A stretch of DNA of 64,000 nt, taken from NCBI GenBank assembly GCA_002917075.1, contig NTMA01000012.1, positions 372,001 to 436,000 on the forward strand, given 5' to 3'. The notes under the pieces are model-generated. The model worked only from the letters and a program-made list of their open reading frames with translations, was not told the DNA's origin and ran no database searches. The stretch comes from Hawksworthiomyces lignivorus (lineage: Eukaryota > Ascomycota > Sordariomycetes > Ophiostomatales > Ophiostomataceae). Below, one piece after another: positions 59,742 to 64,000 of this stretch (within the stretch, counting starts at the first letter, position 1; every line of letters begins with the position of its first letter). The position numbers and the translations under genes are program-made.

Positions 59742-59774
<33 letters not shown>
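59742..59774. repeat. poly-A homopolymer, 33 bases
   Basis: An uninterrupted adenine run in non-coding DNA. No transposon body is recognised beside it. Confidence 0.95.
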
Positions 59775-59776
<2 letters not shown>

Positions 59777-60823
59777 AAAGGCATGCAAGAGATGCAAATT
59801 GCCATCTTCATGATGTTGTCATTTTCGGCTGCAATCCGACCAAAAGACACACCCATTCTCACAAAAGATGGAGGTATTTCAGAACTGTTGAGAACACCAA
59901 TGACATTTTAACGCTACTTCAATAGCCTTAGCTTGCGTCTGCATGAAAACGTAAGGATCCGGCACCGTCTTACCCCACGAAGAAGCAAGGTGAGAATCGG
60001 AGTAATTAGGTGAACTGCGTGCTTCTCTGCCGTAAACAATGTGCGGTCGATCCCTCTGGTTGCTGGCAATGCTGATGCTTCGGCGTATCGCCATTTTCGC
60101 ATCACCATGTTTTTCTATCAGATGCGCTTGTGTTTCGAGACATTTCTAGCCTTTGGGTGCATGCGTAAAGGAGCTGGCTGGTTCTTCCCGCCGTGCTACC
60201 CTCTTAGATTTGTATGGCGTACCAGTTTAATCGTGTCCTAGAGCACGGCGACCACTTTGCTGCCGGGAAGCCAAGAAAAAGAAACGTGAAGCAAAGCCAC
60301 GCAAAAAAGTCAGCCAATGACTACAACCATTGGAGCATGGAATTCGCCGACATGTCTCGCAGAGAAGAAAATTCTTCTACTCCGTACTTACCAGAGCCAT
60401 GGCCGCCTGGCTGGCTGGGCGCCCTGTCAGTGAGCTAGGGGCACATTTTTGAGTGGCTAACATCTCGATGCCTGTCTGGGCGTGTGGGACCCCTTCGATT
60501 TCGAACCGGTGAGGGGACGCATTCGTCTCCCGACCAGTCCACCTTCAGCTAGTCAATCGACTTCTGTGTGCTATCCTTTCGATTTCTGCTATTGACTGCT
60601 TTTTAAGCCCTCAGCAGCTTGTTTGTTCTTCCTTCTTTTACAATCTTTATTCCTTCTTCTTTGGCCACATTTCTCATACTGCCCCCTTTTCTCCGGCCTT
60701 TCCCTTAGCAATATTGTGTATTTCCGTGTCATGAGAGAGTCTGCCTTGCCGCTCTCGCATCTGATAGGCTCAATATTTGATAGGTGCCTGAGCAAATGTC
60801 TAGACGAAGCCCTACTTCGTCGA

Positions 60824-60859
60824 CTTTTTCCTCTTTTTCCTCTTTTTCCTCTTTTTCCT
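60824..60859. repeat. tandem repeat, four perfect copies of a 9-mer
   Basis: CTTTTTCCT is repeated four times without mismatch, followed by G. It lies in a pyrimidine-rich stretch about 1.3 kb upstream of the regulator's start codon, so it may sit in the promoter. Confidence 0.9.
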
Positions 60860-62001
60860 GTTGGAGTCATTTGCATTCTTGGCAAAGAGAACCAAATCTG
60901 CTAGGGTTGTATTAACAGACAGATCCCAACCTATCCGTCCTCTCGGCTCAGGCAACCACTTCCGCAGAGAGTGAACAAGCAAGCGCACCGCAGCCGGAAT
61001 CACGACCGGGGCACCTGACCAGTTGCGTGCGCATCTTCCTCCCTCCCTCTGCTTTACCTAGATTTGTGTTTCTTGACCGCTTTCCCCACCGGACAGCCTT
61101 TCGACCTACCTCATTTGCATTGCTTCCTATCTCTCTTTCCAATCTCTTCTCGCTTTTCTCTTTGTCTGTTTTCCTTCGCGCATGCGTTGTTACACACGCA
61201 CAGGCTTTTGGCAGCAGTTGTTTCATGCTCCGTCGCTGCAACAGCTGGTGGCTTGAATCTACGCTATCTGGTCGAACAACTCAGCTGCGTCATCCGAGCA
61301 AAGCCAATCATTCGCCAATCTAGCTCAAACGCGACCCAGCATCAAGCAGAACACCAATACGATTCGTAAGACCCAAGGCGGCAATGCTCGATTTATTTTA
61401 CTGGCTGTTCTGACGCACACTGACGGCGAATGATGAAAGTTGATGCACATAGATTTGGATAGGCGTGATATCTGATATCGCTGGCATCGTTAATATTGTA
61501 AGCGCGCTTGGATACCTGTCATCTGTATGTACGAGGCAGCGGCAGAGACCGGAGAGAAGGCGAATCAGGGACGTTGGGTGAGTGGTTAATAATTTACTTT
61601 TCCGATTTGCTGCAGGTGTTGGGTCAGCGGTGCTGAGGGAGGGCGCCGGGGCCATCGCTCTGCACCAGCCAGTCCCAATCAAGGGCCGCAAATTTGATCT
61701 CAATTTGCTGTTTCCCTTGGGTCCGCCTCAATTCTCCGACTGCATTTTGTTCCCCCTCATCGCCATCTCGACTGGCAAAGACAACGATCGCGGCCCGTTG
61801 CCGTCTCCGTGTGTCTGTGGAGTCGCAGGGTTTTCGTAGGGCTGGACTTCCCGACTCAAACGGCACCTGATCACCGAACTTTTCCTGGTTGGTTGTGCTA
61901 CTATCTTTATCCGGGATTTCCTGCCGCTGCGTCGTCTGCCCAATTCAACCAGGCCATTTTCTTTGATGTGGCCTCCGATGTCAAGGCGATCGTTACCAAG
62001 A

Positions 62002-62106
62002 GTAAGTTCACGATTCCAAGAAGAAGTATGAGAAGAAAGAAGAGGAACAAGACAGATGGACAGAAAAGCGCCCAAAACATAATCTCTCAACTAATTTGAC
62101 GAACAG
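62002..62106 (+). other. probable 5'-UTR intron of the Zn2Cys6 gene
   Basis: A strong donor (AGA|GTAAGT) at 62002 and an acceptor (GACGAACAG) ending at 62106, with CTAATTTGAC shortly before it as branch site, define a 105-base intron. The start codon of the regulator lies 33 bases after the acceptor. The intron would therefore be in the leader. Inferred from splice signals only. Confidence 0.5.
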
Positions 62107-62139
62107 GAGCACCACGCAGCCGAAGTGCACGCAGTGGAA

Positions 62140-64000
62140 ATGGAACACGCTGTGCCTCCTGCGACGAGCCAGGATGTAAGTCGACAAAAGTGCGCATCGC
62201 GCTTTCAAATTTATATTAATAATTTCATCACGTTCCCCAGTTCACCACCTTGTTTCTCGTGCACGAACGTCTTCTGTTTCTATTCCCCCTCCCCTCACTG
62301 ATGCCCCTAGTTAACTATCTTCTGCTTCTTTCTTTCCTCTTGCTCAAATGCTTTTTGCCTTTCCCTTTTCCACATTTCATATTATATTTTTATGGTGTTT
62401 CTTGCTGTATGAGGTTGTCCTTAATCGACCTCTCTTTTTATCCGCACCGCCAGCACCAAGGCTGCTATGGACATGCTCGCCATTTTTCTAGCTGGCCTCC
62501 TTCCAGTCACAACACCATGGAGAGCTCTATTTCATGATATGTGTGCAGAAGATCCTACCTCAGTACACAACTCTAAGTAGTTCTCTCAGGGGTATAGTGC
62601 TAATGCTGAATCGATGAGCAGACAGCCTGGTTTACTAGGACACACAACAATTTCGACGAGGTGGATTCTTATTCATATTCTAGCTCCGGTGCCGGACGTA
62701 TCCGTCCCCCGGGCAGCTCTTCCAGTTTCGTGGCGAGTAGATCTGCAAGCGAATTTGATCACCACGCCAAGAAAAAACAAAAGGTCAACTCTCTTCAGAG
62801 TAACCGACATCAGAGCAGCTACAGCAGTCCTTATGCCTCACCGTCCACTCTTCCAGCACCCCCCTCGGTTGTGTCTCGGCCGACCCGCTCGACCGCTCCC
62901 GCACTCTTTCAAAACGAGCAAGATGGTACTGGGAAAACTTTCTCTTTGAGGCATACAGGGAGCACATCCCCTCACCGCTTCCCAGCTTCTATTTTGCACA
63001 CGCCACTAGCGCCGCACAGTCCGTCTTCTGACGGCTTGCCTCCTAACTGGGGGCCGCTTGGACGCGCAACGCCATTTCCGTCCCCCCTTCCAGCCTCACC
63101 GCTTGGTAGTAGCTCTTTCTCAAGAAGGGACTCTGGCAATTCGACTGGAGTTCAAGCCATACCATCTCCAACAGCGAGCCACTACAGTTTGGCTAGGGAC
63201 GACGGCAGAGCTCGCCGCACCTCTCTTCATGGCCAGAGTCCCTCGAGCTTCACCGGCAGCCCGTTGGGTTTGCATCATGCAACCCTAAGTAGCAGCGGCA
63301 TCTCACATCTTCTGCCGTCTCCACAACAACCTGAACTCGTTTCCTACTCAGACACGATTTCTAGCGGTCAGGCCGGCGAGATCTCTTCTCTGTCACTGGC
63401 GTATTATGACACTACTCATCATGGTAACAACGCATCTCAGCAACAGCACGCCAAATTAACATTTCCGACCAGCCGACAGCAGGTCGCTATACAGGTTTCC
63501 GATCCGAATACAGGCTGCCAGGGAAGTAATCATGGCAACGTGAGTTCCGGAAGTGGCCATCACATAGCCGAATATAACGGATATCCACCACTGCAACCGC
63601 AGGCTGAATTTGCCGCTCTCTCAGATGCGGATGGCTGGCCAAGTTCAGTTGGAGAGGTAGCTGTGCCCGTTGCAGACATGCAGGTCACAGCACGAAGACT
63701 CGCTACAGTTCCGGCTTTACCGATCCAGAGCATCTTGCACCCCATTGACCAGACCCCACTGTTGAAGCCGGCAGACGTTTCTCCACCCACAGGCAATGAG
63801 ATCCAAGCTGTCCCGGCTGCTTCTAGGCCGCCAACAGTAAGAAATAGAGGTAAATCAGAGAGACGCCAAAGGAGCACGTTTTCTATAGAGCAACGGAATG
63901 AGACGAGCCAAACCCGCGCTGTTGGTGCATGCCTGCGCTGTAAAACCCAGCGTGTTCGCGTGAGTTATAGAGCCTTCCAGTCGTGCAGCAGATGAAGAGA
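62140..64000 (+). CDS. Zn2Cys6 fungal transcription factor, 5' part (gene continues beyond the window)
   Basis: Two exons are visible: 62140-62175 (MEHAVPPATSQD) and 62622-63959, separated by a 446-base intron (donor GTAAGT, acceptor GAGCAG, branch-like GCTAAT). The second exon has no ATG near its beginning and an in-frame stop upstream at 62607, so a separate start exon is required; the 62140 ATG joins in the correct phase. The visible 458 residues are Ser/Pro/His-rich and disordered. They end in a basic patch (KSERRQRST) and ACLRCKTQRVR, the first half of a Zn2Cys6 binuclear cluster (CxxCKxxRxxC), cut by an intron starting at 63960. In contrast to many family members, the zinc cluster follows a disordered region of over 440 residues. 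A nuclear regulator is expected; its targets cannot be told. Confidence 0.82.

Larger units (their letters stand above)
55001..62001. other. long gene-poor spacer, probably including the leader of the regulator
   Basis: About 7 kb without a supported protein gene. It contains purine- and pyrimidine-rich stretches, a CT microsatellite near 56474-56492, a 33-base poly-A tract at 59742-59774 and a 9-base tandem repeat at 60824-60859. Short frames throughout lack domains. Its right part (after about 61 kb) likely includes promoter and 5' leader of the Zn2Cys6 gene, in which case the short upstream frames there may act as upstream ORFs. Confidence 0.45.

Noticed and set aside
1..64000. CRISPR arrays, insertion sequences, phage or operon-type organisation
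   Set aside because: Sequence is eukaryotic with spliceosomal introns. No regularly spaced repeats, transposase genes or terminal inverted repeats were recognised by eye.

Overview
The window is a stretch of a filamentous ascomycete (Pezizomycotina) genome. Genes carry short spliceosomal introns (mostly 53-150 bp, GT-AG, with CTAAC/CTAAT-like branch sites). GC-rich coding blocks are separated by AT-richer or pyrimidine-rich spacers. The protein set is typical of fungi: a Hob3/Rvs161 BAR protein, a POS5-like NADH kinase, a Zn2Cys6 regulator, a GPI-anchored cysteine-rich protein and a secreted berberine-bridge-type oxidase. The families suggest a sordariomycete, possibly Hypocreales, but that is inference from general resemblance and not a measurement.

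Layout: 1-6.7 kb is gene-poor, with two coding-like fragments on the minus strand (4.9-5.3 kb and 5.6-6.0 kb). 6.7-10.2 kb holds a four-exon gene joining a Myb/SANT-like domain to a C2H2 zinc-finger module. 11.0-12.4 kb is an unrecognised charged, low-complexity protein. 13.6-19.2 kb holds an intronless FAD dehydrogenase, a convergent peptidyl-tRNA hydrolase and a divergent Hob3 homologue. 19.2-21.3 kb is a nine-exon sugar transporter. 23.8-25.1 kb is a secreted lactonase-type beta-propeller, 28.8-30.5 kb a secreted FAD oligosaccharide-type oxidase, and 32.8-34.0 kb a GPI-type cysteine-rich protein. 34.4-35.9 kb is an NADH kinase, 37.2-38.7 kb a lysophospholipid acyltransferase, 41.7-43.0 kb a secreted tyrosinase and 43.6-45.6 kb an ARMT1/DUF89 phosphatase. 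53.2-55.0 kb is a TauD-type dioxygenase. A Zn2Cys6 regulator enters at 62.1 kb and runs off the right edge. Two long spacers (45.6-53.2 and 55.0-62.1 kb) hold no gene I can support.

The genes look like a mixture of housekeeping and secreted or accessory functions, not one pathway. The lactonase, oxidase and tyrosinase are all secreted oxidative or sugar-acid enzymes, but they are spaced and oriented independently and no backbone biosynthetic enzyme is present, so I do not call a metabolite cluster. Exon models were built by hand from splice signals. In every complete multi-exon model the summed exon length is a multiple of three and reading is open to the stop. I did not find a convincing undescribed system. 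The most interesting items are the Myb-C2H2 fusion with a GC-AG intron, an over-represented TACTCCGTA motif in spacers, and the within-gene codon-composition switch of the FAD dehydrogenase.
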